Below, piece by piece: positions 8,935 to 16,865 of a stretch of DNA of 46,343 bases. The position numbers and the translations under genes are program-made. This DNA comes from an uncultured Clostridia bacterium (GTDB lineage: Bacteria > Bacillota > Clostridia > TANB77 > CAG-508), in the NCBI GenBank assembly GCA_947630545.1, contig CANRHX010000011.1, forward strand, positions 1 to 46,343, given 5' to 3'. The stretch's first letter is position 1; every line of letters begins with the position of its first letter. Below the pieces are notes generated by a model that saw only the letters and a list, made by a program, of their open reading frames with translations, searched no databases and was not told the DNA's origin.

Positions 8935-9432
8935 ATGTTAAAAGAATTTAAAGAATTTATAGCAAAAGGAAATGTAATGGATTTAGCAATAGGTGTTATA
9001 ATTGGTGGTGCTTTTTCTAATATTGTTACAGCCTTAACAACTTCATTTATTCAACCATTACTAGCATTGATTGGTGGTGCCGAAGTGAAAGGTACAATTC
9101 CATTAGGAGATTCAGGTCAAGCTTTAGATTATGGTGCTTTTTTAACAGCAGTAATTAACTTTTTAATAATTGCTTTTGTTTTATTTATAATGGTTAAAGT
9201 TATTAACACAGCTAATAAAAAGAGTAAAGAAAGTTTAGAAGCTATAGCTGCTAAAGTTACTAAAAATGGGCATAAAACTGAAGATGTTGAAGAAGTTGAG
9301 CCAAAAACAAAACTTTGTAGATATTGCTTATCTGAAATAAGCTATAAGGCTACAAGATGTCCTCATTGTACATCTATTTTAGAAGAAGAAGCTAAAAAAG
9401 TTATAGAAAATATAGAAAATGTAGAAAAATAA
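8935..9432 (+). CDS. mscL: Large-conductance mechanosensitive channel with C-terminal zinc ribbon
   Basis: 165 residues. MscL opens under membrane tension and releases solutes on osmotic downshock. The N-terminus is classic (FKEFIAKGNVMDLAIGVIIGGAF; TM1, periplasmic loop, TM2 about 68-92). After TM2 the usual helix is followed by a zinc-ribbon-like motif, CRYC, fifteen residues, then CPHC (about 128-149), and a charged tail. Canonical MscL ends after the helical bundle, so the ribbon is an add-on. GGAGG lies upstream of the ATG. Monocistronic by its own promoter. Confidence 0.93.
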   Translation: MLKEFKEFIAKGNVMDLAIGVIIGGAFSNIVTALTTSFIQPLLALIGGAEVKGTIPLGDSGQALDYGAFLTAVINFLIIAFVLFIMVKVINTANKKSKESLEAIAAKVTKNGHKTEDVEEVEPKTKLCRYCLSEISYKATRCPHCTSILEEEAKKVIENIENVEK

Positions 9433-9442
9433 TTAATTTTAC

Positions 9443-9471
9443 TTGCCAAAATATAAAAATTATGTTAAAAT
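9443..9471 (+). promoter_or_regulatory. Sigma-A type promoter of rpsT
   Basis: TTGCCA (9443-9448), a 17-base spacer, then TAAAAT (9466-9471); the ribosome site AGGAGGTG lies at about 9502-9509. Confidence 0.65.
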
Positions 9472-9520
9472 ATTATACGTTATAGTTTATTAATAGACCA
9501 AGAGGAGGTGTCAAGTAAGA

Positions 9521-9787
9521 ATGCCAAATATCAAATCAGCAAAAAAAAGAGTTAAAGTAATTGAAAAGAAAACTTTAAGAAATAATATGATAAAATCAAG
9601 CTATAAAACAGCTGTTAGAAAATTTGAGGAAGCTATAGAAGCTGGAAACGTTGAAGAAGCTAAAAAACTATTTTCAGAAGCTACAAAAAAAATTGATCAA
9701 GCTTGCACAAAAGGTATTATTGTTAAAAACACAGCTGCTAGAAAAAAATCTAGCTTATCTAAAAAATTAAATGCAGCTATGGCTTAA
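9521..9787 (+). CDS. rpsT: 30S ribosomal protein S20
   Basis: 88 residues, basic and helical. The N-terminus [22 protein letters not shown] and the C-terminal motif [20 protein letters not shown] are diagnostic of bS20, which binds 16S rRNA early in small-subunit assembly. Strong AGGAGGTG site, own promoter and a strong terminator just downstream. Confidence 0.97.
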   Translation: MPNIKSAKKRVKVIEKKTLRNNMIKSSYKTAVRKFEEAIEAGNVEEAKKLFSEATKKIDQACTKGIIVKNTAARKKSSLSKKLNAAMA

Positions 9788-9822
9788 AAACCAAATAAAA
9801 ATTATGCATAGTTTTTATTTCA

Positions 9823-9857
9823 AAGCGATATTTAGAATAATCTAAATATCGCTTTTT
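9823..9857 (+). terminator. Terminator of rpsT
   Basis: A perfect 14-base stem (AAGCGATATTTAGA and its complement) has loop ATAA and is followed by TTTG. Confidence 0.9.
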
Positions 9858-9948
9858 GTTTAACCTTTCCATTTATTTACATTGTGTTTGCAAATAAAAG
9901 ATGTTATCATAATTATAGGTCATATATTTCGAAAGGAATGTGAATTGA

Positions 9949-10200
9949 ATGATAAAAAATATATTGGATAGTTATAGAAATTTAGACAATATTACTCACA
10001 AAATAATGAAAAAAGGTTTTTATTTCTGTTTTACATTATGCATAATTTCTTGTATTATTTTACTTACATATGAAATCTTTTTTTCGTATCCAAGCATTTA
10101 TTACATAGGTCTATCATTACTTAAGCTTAGTATTTATTTTGTGATTGAATTTATAGTTTGCGGTTTTGTAGTTGATAATATTAAAAAGCAAATAATTTAA
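9949..10200 (+). CDS. Small membrane protein of unknown function
   Basis: 83 residues with two hydrophobic segments (about 24-46 and 52-76) and short charged ends. I do not recognise a family. AAAGGA lies about 11 bases before the ATG, and a shared terminator follows. Codon use matches neighbours. It stands alone between rpsT and the convergent gatCAB operon. Confidence 0.6.
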   Translation: MIKNILDSYRNLDNITHKIMKKGFYFCFTLCIISCIILLTYEIFFSYPSIYYIGLSLLKLSIYFVIEFIVCGFVVDNIKKQII

Positions 10201-10220
10201 TTTTTTTAAAAGAAAAAATA

Positions 10221-10275
10221 CGTGCCTTAGATTTTCTTAAAAATTACTTTTTCAAAAATCTAGACACGCTTTTTT
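10221..10275. terminator. Bidirectional terminator between the small membrane protein and gatB
   Basis: Stem CGTG, a small interruption, TAGATTTT pairs with AAAATCTA and CACG. T-rich on the plus side after the stem, and A-rich before it (T-rich on the minus side), so it can serve both converging genes. Confidence 0.65.
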
Positions 10276-11710
10276 ATTTATTTAATTCTTCTAAAAACAT
10301 TTTATTTAACATTTGTGGATTTGCTTTTCCTTTTGTCTCTTTCATAGCTTGTCCTACTAAGAAACCTAGTGCTTTATCTTTACCAGCTTTATAATCTGCT
10401 ATAGATTGTGGATTTGCTTCTAATATTTTAGTTACAACTTCTTTTATAGCTCCCTCATCTGAAATTTGAATCCATCCTTTTTCTTTAATAATATCTTCTG
10501 GATCTCTAGGATTTTCAAATAATTCTGTAAGCACCTTTTTTCCAATGCTTGAACTAATTGTTCCTTTATCTATTAAAACTACTAATTTTCCAAGTTGTTT
10601 ACTGTCAAATGGAATTTCTATTGGTTCCATTTCTGTTTCATTTAAAATTCTAGATATGTCTGAAATGATCCAGTTGTTTACTGCCTTTGGATTGTTGCAA
10701 ACTTTAATTGCTCCTTCAAATAAATCTGATAAATATTTTGAAGATGTTATAAGTTTTGCATCTTTTTCAGATAGATTATATTCTTCTAAATATCTTTGTT
10801 TTCTACTTTCTGGAAGTTCTGGTAAGCCCTGTTTTATATTTTCAATATATTCTTCTGAAAGTTTAATTGCAACTAAGTCGGGATCTGGGAAATATCTATA
10901 ATCTTGAGCATCTTCTTTATCTCTCATTGGAAATGTTTTTCCTGATACATCATCCCATCTTAGTGTTTCTTGGGTCACTGTTCCACCATCTTCTATTAAG
11001 TCTATTTGCCTATCTATTTCATATTCAATGGCTCTTACTATACTTCTAAATGAATTCATATTTTTCATTTCTGTACGAGTTCCTAATGGTTCTCCTGGTT
11101 TATGAACAGAAACGTTAACATCAGCTCTTAATGATCCTTCTTGCATTTTACAATCTGATACTTCAATATATTCAAATATTGACTTTAATTTTCTTAAATA
11201 AGCTTCTGCTTCTTCAGCACTTCTCATATCAGGTTTTGATACTGTTTCAATTAATGGAACTCCTGCTCTGTTCAAATCAACTAATGAACCACCACCAAAG
11301 TCATCATGATTTAATTTTCCAGCATCTTCTTCTATATGAATTCTTTCTATTCTAATTGTTTTTTTGCCATTTTTAGTTTCAATTTCTACTTCACCATTTT
11401 CACAAAGTGGCTTATCATATTGTGATATTTGATAAGATTTTGGCAAATCTGGGTAATAATAATTTTTTCTATCATTTTTACTGTTTCTTGAAATTTCGCA
11501 GTTAGTAGCTAACCCTGCTTTTACTGCATATTCTACGACTTTTTCATTTAAAACTGGTAAAGTTCCTGGCATTGCCATACATATTGGACATGTGTGTGTA
11601 TTTGGTAATGCACCAAATTCTGTTGGGCATGAGCAAAATATTTTTGTTTTAGTTGATAATTCTGCATGCACTTCTAGCCCAATTACTGCTTCATAATCAC
11701 TTCTTGCCAT
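10274..11710 (-). CDS. gatB: Asp/Glu-tRNA amidotransferase subunit B
   Basis: 478 residues. GatB binds the misacylated tRNA and phosphorylates Glu or Asp in GatCAB, which makes Gln-tRNA(Gln) and Asn-tRNA(Asn). Signatures: YEAVIGLEVHAELSTKTKIFC, the zinc cysteines CSCP and CPIC, MPGTLPVLN, RKNYYYPDLPKSYQISQ, and the C-terminal YqeY-like tail domain (GFLVGQAMKETKGKANPQ). Length is usual. It overlaps gatA by one base (TAATG), so translation is probably coupled. Its presence fits a genome using the indirect route to Gln-tRNA. Confidence 0.97.
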   Translation of the reverse strand: MARSDYEAVIGLEVHAELSTKTKIFCSCPTEFGALPNTHTCPICMAMPGTLPVLNEKVVEYAVKAGLATNCEISRNSKNDRKNYYYPDLPKSYQISQYDKPLCENGEVEIETKNGKKTIRIERIHIEEDAGKLNHDDFGGGSLVDLNRAGVPLIETVSKPDMRSAEEAEAYLRKLKSIFEYIEVSDCKMQEGSLRADVNVSVHKPGEPLGTRTEMKNMNSFRSIVRAIEYEIDRQIDLIEDGGTVTQETLRWDDVSGKTFPMRDKEDAQDYRYFPDPDLVAIKLSEEYIENIKQGLPELPESRKQRYLEEYNLSEKDAKLITSSKYLSDLFEGAIKVCNNPKAVNNWIISDISRILNETEMEPIEIPFDSKQLGKLVVLIDKGTISSSIGKKVLTELFENPRDPEDIIKEKGWIQISDEGAIKEVVTKILEANPQSIADYKAGKDKALGFLVGQAMKETKGKANPQMLNKMFLEELNK

Positions 11711-13188
11711 TAATTAGCACCTCCCTTAAACTGTGGTTTATAATTTTCTCTAAATTTAATTGCTTGTTCTAAGGTATATGCTGCATTTAAAATTGTTTCC
11801 TCCTGAAATTTATTTCCAATTAATTGCATACCAATTGGCATACCTTGACTATCTACTCCACAAGGAATTGAAATTCCTGGAAGTCCTGCAATATTTACAG
11901 AAACTGTACATATATCTGCTAGATACATCTCTAATGGATTGTCTGATTTTGAGCCAATATTAAAAGCTACTGTTGGTGAAGTTGGTGTTAAAATTACATC
12001 ATATTTTTCAAATCCCTTGTTAAATTCGTTCATAACTAATGTACGAACTTGTTGAGCTTTTTTATAATATGCATCATAATATCCAGAAGATAGCACATAA
12101 GTACCAAGGATAATTCTTCTTTTTACTTCTGCTCCAAATCCTTCACTTCTTGATTTTTTATATATTTCTTTTAGGTCTTTAAATTCAGGCGTTCTGTATC
12201 CATAACGAATTCCATCAAATCTACCTAAATTTGAACTTGCTTCAGCACATCCAATAATGTAGTATGCAGCTAATGCATACTCGGCTACGTTTAATGAAAA
12301 TTCTTCTACTTCTGCTCCTAATTCTTTATATTTTTCTATTGCTTCTTCTAATTTTTTCTTTACTTCTTCATTTATTCCTTCACCAAAAAATTCTTTTGGA
12401 ACACCTATTTTTAATCCTTTAACATCATTTTTTAAGGCTTTTGTATAGTCTTTTTTCTCTATTTCACTTGATGTTGTATCTCTTCTATCATGCCCTGCAA
12501 TAAGATTTAACAACATTGCTGAATCTCTTACATCTTTTGTTATAGGACCTATTTGATCAAGTGAAGATGCAAATGCAACTAGACCATATCTTGAAACTAA
12601 CCCATAAGTAGGTTTTAATCCAACTACACCACAAAAACTTGATGGTTGTCTAATTGAACCTCCTGTATCTGATCCTAAAGCCCATGGTACCATGTTTGCT
12701 GCAACAGCTGCTGCAGATCCACCAGAAGACCCTCCTGGTACTCTTCTTAAATCCCATGGATTTTTTGTTTTCTTAAAATATGAATATTCTGTAGAACCTC
12801 CCATAGCAAATTCATCCATATTTAGTTTTCCTAAATTAATTATATTTTCTTCATTTAGTTTTTCTACAACTGTAGCATCATATGGAGCAACAAAGTTCTC
12901 TAACATTTTAGATGAACATGTTGTTTTTACTCCTTTTGTGCACATATTGTCTTTTATTCCTATCGGAATTCCTGCAAACTTTCCACTTATCTCTCCATTT
13001 TCTACTTTTGCTTGAATTTCTTCTGCTTGTTTCATTGCTTCATCTGTTAATGTTGTAACAAATGCTTGTACATCTTTTTCTTTATCATTAATCCTATCCA
13101 CATACGCCTTTGTTATATCTGTTATAGTAAGTTCTTTATTTGCTAATTTTTCTTGCAATTCATGAACTGTTAATTCTGTAATATCCAT
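11710..13188 (-). CDS. gatA: Asp/Glu-tRNA amidotransferase subunit A
   Basis: 492 residues. This is the amidase-signature subunit that hydrolyses glutamine and passes ammonia to GatB. The catalytic Lys is in [10 protein letters not shown] (about 79) and the Ser-cisSer pair in [36 protein letters not shown] (about 155-190; cut here only as landmarks GGSSGGSA and GSDTGGSIR). Length is usual. AGGAGG upstream of the ATG. Between it and gatC sits an 85-base gap filled by a repeat hairpin. Confidence 0.97.
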   Translation of the reverse strand: MDITELTVHELQEKLANKELTITDITKAYVDRINDKEKDVQAFVTTLTDEAMKQAEEIQAKVENGEISGKFAGIPIGIKDNMCTKGVKTTCSSKMLENFVAPYDATVVEKLNEENIINLGKLNMDEFAMGGSTEYSYFKKTKNPWDLRRVPGGSSGGSAAAVAANMVPWALGSDTGGSIRQPSSFCGVVGLKPTYGLVSRYGLVAFASSLDQIGPITKDVRDSAMLLNLIAGHDRRDTTSSEIEKKDYTKALKNDVKGLKIGVPKEFFGEGINEEVKKKLEEAIEKYKELGAEVEEFSLNVAEYALAAYYIIGCAEASSNLGRFDGIRYGYRTPEFKDLKEIYKKSRSEGFGAEVKRRIILGTYVLSSGYYDAYYKKAQQVRTLVMNEFNKGFEKYDVILTPTSPTVAFNIGSKSDNPLEMYLADICTVSVNIAGLPGISIPCGVDSQGMPIGMQLIGNKFQEETILNAAYTLEQAIKFRENYKPQFKGGAN

Positions 13189-13209
13189 TTACTTTCCTCC
13201 TATTATTTT

Positions 13210-13272
13210 GTGTCAACGGTTCCGGGTTTAATTGACACAAAATGTGTCAATCAAACCCGGAACCGTTGACAC
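13210..13272. repeat. Paired 29-base repeat, locus 2, inverted, inside gatCAB
   Basis: Units 13210-13238 and 13244-13272 are separated by AAAAT. Here the two units are in opposite orientation, so the pair forms a 29-base nearly perfect stem (one difference). It fills the gap between gatC and gatA. Neither strand shows a T-run directly after, so it looks like an mRNA-stabilising or processing hairpin more than a terminator. Confidence 0.9.
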
Positions 13273-13273
13273 A

Positions 13274-13561
13274 CTATTGAATAACCTTTGGTATTTTGAA
13301 CATATTTTGTTCTTGACTTGGTGCATTTTGTAATAATGCTTTATTGTCTTCAAATACTTCTATTTCATCTTTTCTAAATACATTTTTTGCTTCATTTGTT
13401 CCTATTGTTATATCTAAACCTTCAATTGGTGCATTATTTACGATATTTGCAAAATTTAATATATTTTGCAAATTATCAATATACTGATCAATTTCATTTT
13501 CTTCTAAGTTTAATCTTGCTAAATTTGCTATGTGCAAAATTTCTTCTTTACTAACTTGCAT
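13274..13561 (-). CDS. gatC: Asp/Glu-tRNA amidotransferase subunit C
   Basis: 95 residues. GatC wraps around and stabilises the GatA-GatB interface. Signature: VSKEEILHIANLARLNLEENEI at the N-terminus (given by its parts HIANLARLNL), a helical middle, and the RKDEIEVF and LLQNAPSQEQNMFKIPKVI tail typical of the family. First gene of gatCAB. AAGGAG upstream of the ATG; promoter TTGTAA/TATAAT behind it. Confidence 0.95.
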   Translation of the reverse strand: MQVSKEEILHIANLARLNLEENEIDQYIDNLQNILNFANIVNNAPIEGLDITIGTNEAKNVFRKDEIEVFEDNKALLQNAPSQEQNMFKIPKVIQ

Positions 13562-13594
13562 AAATATCTTCTCCTTATCATCAATTTGTTTCTT

Positions 13595-13623
13595 ATTATA
13601 TAATGCATTTTTAAAAATTACAA
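13595..13623 (-). promoter_or_regulatory. Probable promoter of gatCAB
   Basis: On the minus strand, TTGTAA (13623-13618), 17 bases, then TATAAT (13600-13595), about 35 bases before gatC. Confidence 0.6.
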
Positions 13624-13654
13624 GAGTTTGTTATAATTTTATTAATAAGTATTA

Positions 13655-14854
13655 TCATCTTTCTAAATCACTTTGTATAATATCTCTTTGTAAAAAATCT
13701 AAAATATTTAAATGTTCTAAACTATGCCTAATGATTGCATTTTCACTATTTAATACCATTGTCCTAAAATATTCAACTCTTGATTGCAAAGTAATAGGGT
13801 CTGCTTGTCCAATTTGTTTTTTTATTCGTCTTTCAAAACATTTTGTTAAAGCTGTTTCTAATTTTATTCTCTCTTCATAAGATTGTGTCTCTTTTATTTT
13901 TTTAATTGAATTTGACAAGATTTCTATTGGTGTTTTATTACTTTCAAACTCTTCTTGAAATATTCTTCTATATCTTTTATTAAATATTTGGTACAATATA
14001 CTCGGATTTATATACATACCTACAAATGTTAATTTATCCCCCAAAAGCATTTTTATTATATCTCCATAATTTGTAATATCGCAATTACTGCTTTCGCCAT
14101 TTCTTATATTATAATATGTATCATTTCTATAATATTTTTTACCTTGGATTTTAGCATCAACAGTTTCCAAACTTTCTGTTTCATTAAAAATTTCATTTAA
14201 ATCAACTATTCCATTCACTTCTCTATAATTTCTTACATTTGAGACATCTGTTGCATAAAGAATTCCTGAATGGATAAAATGCTCTATTTTACCAAACTTT
14301 ATTTTATTTATTTGTTCATACGTATTTATTTCAGACCTATATTGCCCATTATTTATTTTTTGTATTTCTTCAATAATTTTCTTATAAATTGACTTATGTA
14401 TGTTATTTAGTGCTGATTTTGTATAAGATGTTTGTAATGCATGCCCTAACTCATGACTTATAATTTTTTTTCTTGCTATATTTTTCATTTCTTCAGATTG
14501 AATATAATTGTCAGGAAATCTCTCTTTTAGTGTTTGTTCTATCTTTTCCTTATTAAAACTAATGCTCATCCCATCCATATTATATTGTCCTTCAGTTTGA
14601 GGACCAGATTCTACATACCATACATTTCTCATTAATCTGTTCAATAAAAAATCTTCTGTAGTATATATTCCATTTTTTGGTTTTATAATATATTTGTCAT
14701 AATCATCTTCTTTAGTTGTTATATATGGATAAATTTTTTCATATTTCTCTATCCTTCTTTTCATTAACTCTTTAACATATTCAATATACTCTTCTGGCAT
14801 GCCTATTGCTTTTGCATATGCGTTAATATAATCATCTATTCTTTGTAAGTTCAT
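13655..14854 (-). CDS. Uncharacterised protein with a zinc-metallopeptidase motif
   Basis: 399 residues, charged, no signal peptide or membrane segment. The one clear motif is HELGHAL at about residue 135, the HExxH zinc site of gluzincin or metzincin-like peptidases, with ISHELGHALQTSY in a helix-like context. Acidic residues about 90 further on (LNEIFNE) could give the third ligand. The remainder, with RYRRIFQEEFE and many Lys/Glu, matches no family I know. AGGAG lies upstream of the ATG. It stands between gatCAB and the divergent aspS. The substrate and role are unknown. Confidence 0.6.
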   Translation of the reverse strand: MNLQRIDDYINAYAKAIGMPEEYIEYVKELMKRRIEKYEKIYPYITTKEDDYDKYIIKPKNGIYTTEDFLLNRLMRNVWYVESGPQTEGQYNMDGMSISFNKEKIEQTLKERFPDNYIQSEEMKNIARKKIISHELGHALQTSYTKSALNNIHKSIYKKIIEEIQKINNGQYRSEINTYEQINKIKFGKIEHFIHSGILYATDVSNVRNYREVNGIVDLNEIFNETESLETVDAKIQGKKYYRNDTYYNIRNGESSNCDITNYGDIIKMLLGDKLTFVGMYINPSILYQIFNKRYRRIFQEEFESNKTPIEILSNSIKKIKETQSYEERIKLETALTKCFERRIKKQIGQADPITLQSRVEYFRTMVLNSENAIIRHSLEHLNILDFLQRDIIQSDLER

Positions 14855-14927
14855 ACTATTCTCCTATACTTTTATTATAATATATCAATATAACTGTTTT
14901 TTTGCAATATATTTTTATGTATAAATC

Positions 14928-14956
14928 TTGACAAATCCGGAAATACTGTGTAAAAT
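14928..14956 (+). promoter_or_regulatory. Sigma-A type promoter of aspS
   Basis: A consensus TTGACA (14928-14933), 17 bases, then TAAAAT (14951-14956). Predicted start about 14963, leaving a leader of about 68 bases. Confidence 0.75.
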
Positions 14957-14970
14957 AATATACATAAAAA

Positions 14971-15013
14971 TGCGGAAATTACTTCGTCCTTGCGATTTCG
15001 CATGGACTTTTTT
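14971..15013 (+). promoter_or_regulatory. Candidate attenuator in the aspS leader
   Basis: A terminator-like hairpin (GTCC-t-TGCG, loop ATTT, CGCA-t-GGAC, 14986-15007) is followed by six T (15008-15013). An alternative stem pairs TGCGGAAAT (14971-14979) with ATTTCGCA (14995-15002) and would break the terminator. The two structures are mutually exclusive, as in an attenuator. No T-box core was seen; the leader is too short for one. Confidence 0.5.
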
Positions 15014-15030
15014 ATAATGGAGGTTTTAAA

Positions 15031-16788
15031 ATGAAAGAAAACGAATACAGGACACATAACTGCAATCAAATTACTTTGGAAGATGTTGGCAAAAAAGTAA
15101 GAATAGCAGGATTTGTTCAAACAATCCGTGATTTTGGGGGACTAGTATTCCTAGACATTAGAGATATGTATGGAGTAACACAGGTTGTTACATCTGGAAA
15201 TCCTGATGATGTCGACTTTGCATCTCATATTCCTTTAGAATCAACTGTTACAGTATATGGAACAGTAAGAAAAAGAGATGAAGAAACAATAAATCCAAAA
15301 ATAGCTACAGGTTTAGTTGAAATTAGAATAGAAGAAATAAAAATATTAGGAAAAAGGACAAAAAATCTTCCTTTTGAAATCAACTCAAATCAAGATATAA
15401 GAGAAGATTTGAGACTTCAATATAGATATTTAGACATTAGAAATGACAAAATAAAAAATAATTTGATATTACGTGCAAATGTAATAAAATATATTAGAGA
15501 ACAAATGAATGAACTAGGATTTTTAGAAGTGCAAACACCAATTCTCGCAAACTCTTCTCCTGAAGGAGCTAGAGATTACTTAGTGCCTAGTCGTTTGCAT
15601 CCTGGAAAGTTTTATGCCCTTCCTCAAGCACCACAACAATTCAAACAACTTTTAATGGTTTCTGGAATAGATAAATATTATCAAATAGCTCCATGTTTTA
15701 GGGATGAAGATGCAAGAGCAGATAGAGCTCCTGGTGAATTCTATCAATTAGATATGGAAATGGCATTTGCAACTCAAGAAGATGTTTTTGAAGCAATTGA
15801 ACCTGTTATGTATAATACATTCAAAAAATTCTCTAACAAGAAAATTGCCTCTTACCCATTTCCTAGAATTCCATATAAAGAGTCAATGTTAAAATACGGT
15901 ACAGATAAACCAGATTTAAGAAATCCATTATATATTATAGATTTGTCTGATTTCTTTAAGAAATGTACATTTAAACCTTTCATAGATAGAACTGTTAGAG
16001 CTATAAAAGTAAAAGGTCATATGTCTAAAGGTTTCCATGAGAAAATGCTTGCATATGCTATGAGTATTGGAATGGGTGGACTTGGTTATTTGGAAGTTCA
16101 AGAAGATTTAAGTTACAAAGGTCCAATAGATAAATTCATTCCAGATGATTTGAAAAAAGAATTATTAAAATTAGCTAATTTGGAAAAGGATGATACTATA
16201 TTCTTCATTGCTGATAACGAAAAAAGAGCTACAGAACTTGCAGGACAAATAAGATCTGAACTTGGAAAAAGATTAAATTTGATTGACGAAGATGTATTCC
16301 AATTTTGTTGGATTATAGACTTCCCAATGTTTGAGTTAGATGATCATGAAAAAATAGCATTTAGCCATAATCCATTTTCTATGCCACAAGGTGGACTAGA
16401 AGCTTTAGAAAAACAAGATCCTTTAGAAATACTAGCTTATCAATACGATATTGTATGTAATGGTATTGAACTTTCTTCTGGCGCTGTTAGAAATCATGAT
16501 ATTGATATTATGATTAAGGCTTTTGAAATGGCAGGCTATACTGAAGAAGAAGTAAAAACAAAATTTGGTGCTTTGTATACAGCTTTTCAATTCGGTGCTC
16601 CACCTCATGCTGGTGTTGCTCCCGGTTTAGATAGAATGCTTATGCTTCTTAGTGATTCAGATACTATTCGTGATGTTATTGCATTCCCTTTAAATAGTAA
16701 AGCTCAAGATGTTATGATGGGATCTCCAAGTAATGTAAAAAGAGAACAATTAAGAGATGTGCATATACAATTAGATATAAAAGAATAA
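15031..16788 (+). CDS. aspS: Aspartyl-tRNA synthetase
   Basis: 585 residues, the usual bacterial length. N-terminal OB fold for the anticodon (VRIAGFVQTIRDFGGLVFLDIRD), class II motif 2 (FRDEDARADRAPGEFYQLD, about 220-238), the bacterial GAD insertion domain, and motif 3 (GVAPGLDRMLMLL near the end). Because GatCAB is present, this enzyme might also charge tRNA(Asn). The residue after RD, His in many non-discriminating enzymes and Leu in discriminating ones, is Phe here, so the specificity cannot be called. GGAGG lies seven bases before the ATG. Preceded by a promoter and candidate attenuator, and followed by a repeat-derived terminator. Confidence 0.97.
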   Translation: MKENEYRTHNCNQITLEDVGKKVRIAGFVQTIRDFGGLVFLDIRDMYGVTQVVTSGNPDDVDFASHIPLESTVTVYGTVRKRDEETINPKIATGLVEIRIEEIKILGKRTKNLPFEINSNQDIREDLRLQYRYLDIRNDKIKNNLILRANVIKYIREQMNELGFLEVQTPILANSSPEGARDYLVPSRLHPGKFYALPQAPQQFKQLLMVSGIDKYYQIAPCFRDEDARADRAPGEFYQLDMEMAFATQEDVFEAIEPVMYNTFKKFSNKKIASYPFPRIPYKESMLKYGTDKPDLRNPLYIIDLSDFFKKCTFKPFIDRTVRAIKVKGHMSKGFHEKMLAYAMSIGMGGLGYLEVQEDLSYKGPIDKFIPDDLKKELLKLANLEKDDTIFFIADNEKRATELAGQIRSELGKRLNLIDEDVFQFCWIIDFPMFELDDHEKIAFSHNPFSMPQGGLEALEKQDPLEILAYQYDIVCNGIELSSGAVRNHDIDIMIKAFEMAGYTEEEVKTKFGALYTAFQFGAPPHAGVAPGLDRMLMLLSDSDTIRDVIAFPLNSKAQDVMMGSPSNVKREQLRDVHIQLDIKE

Positions 16789-16792
16789 AAAT

Positions 16793-16855
16793 GTGACAAA
16801 GATTCCGGGTTTTGTGTCAATGGTTCCGGGTTTGGATGACACAAAACCCGGAACC
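16793..16855. repeat. 29-base repeat, locus 3, one full and two partial units
   Basis: One full unit (16814-16842) in the reverse orientation is flanked by a truncated unit on the left (16793-16812) and an inverted partial core on the right (16844-16855). It lies between the converging ends of aspS and purA. Confidence 0.85.
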
Positions 16856-16860
16856 TTTTT
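16822..16860 (+). terminator. Repeat-derived terminator after aspS
   Basis: GGTTCCGGGTTT (16822-16833) pairs perfectly with AAACCCGGAACC (16844-16855) over a 10-base loop, followed by TTTTT. It is 34 bases past the aspS stop. Confidence 0.7.
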
Positions 16861-16865
16861 GCATA

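Noticed and set aside
14928..15030. T-box riboswitch before aspS
   Set aside because: The leader is under 75 bases and lacks the T-box sequence and specifier stem.
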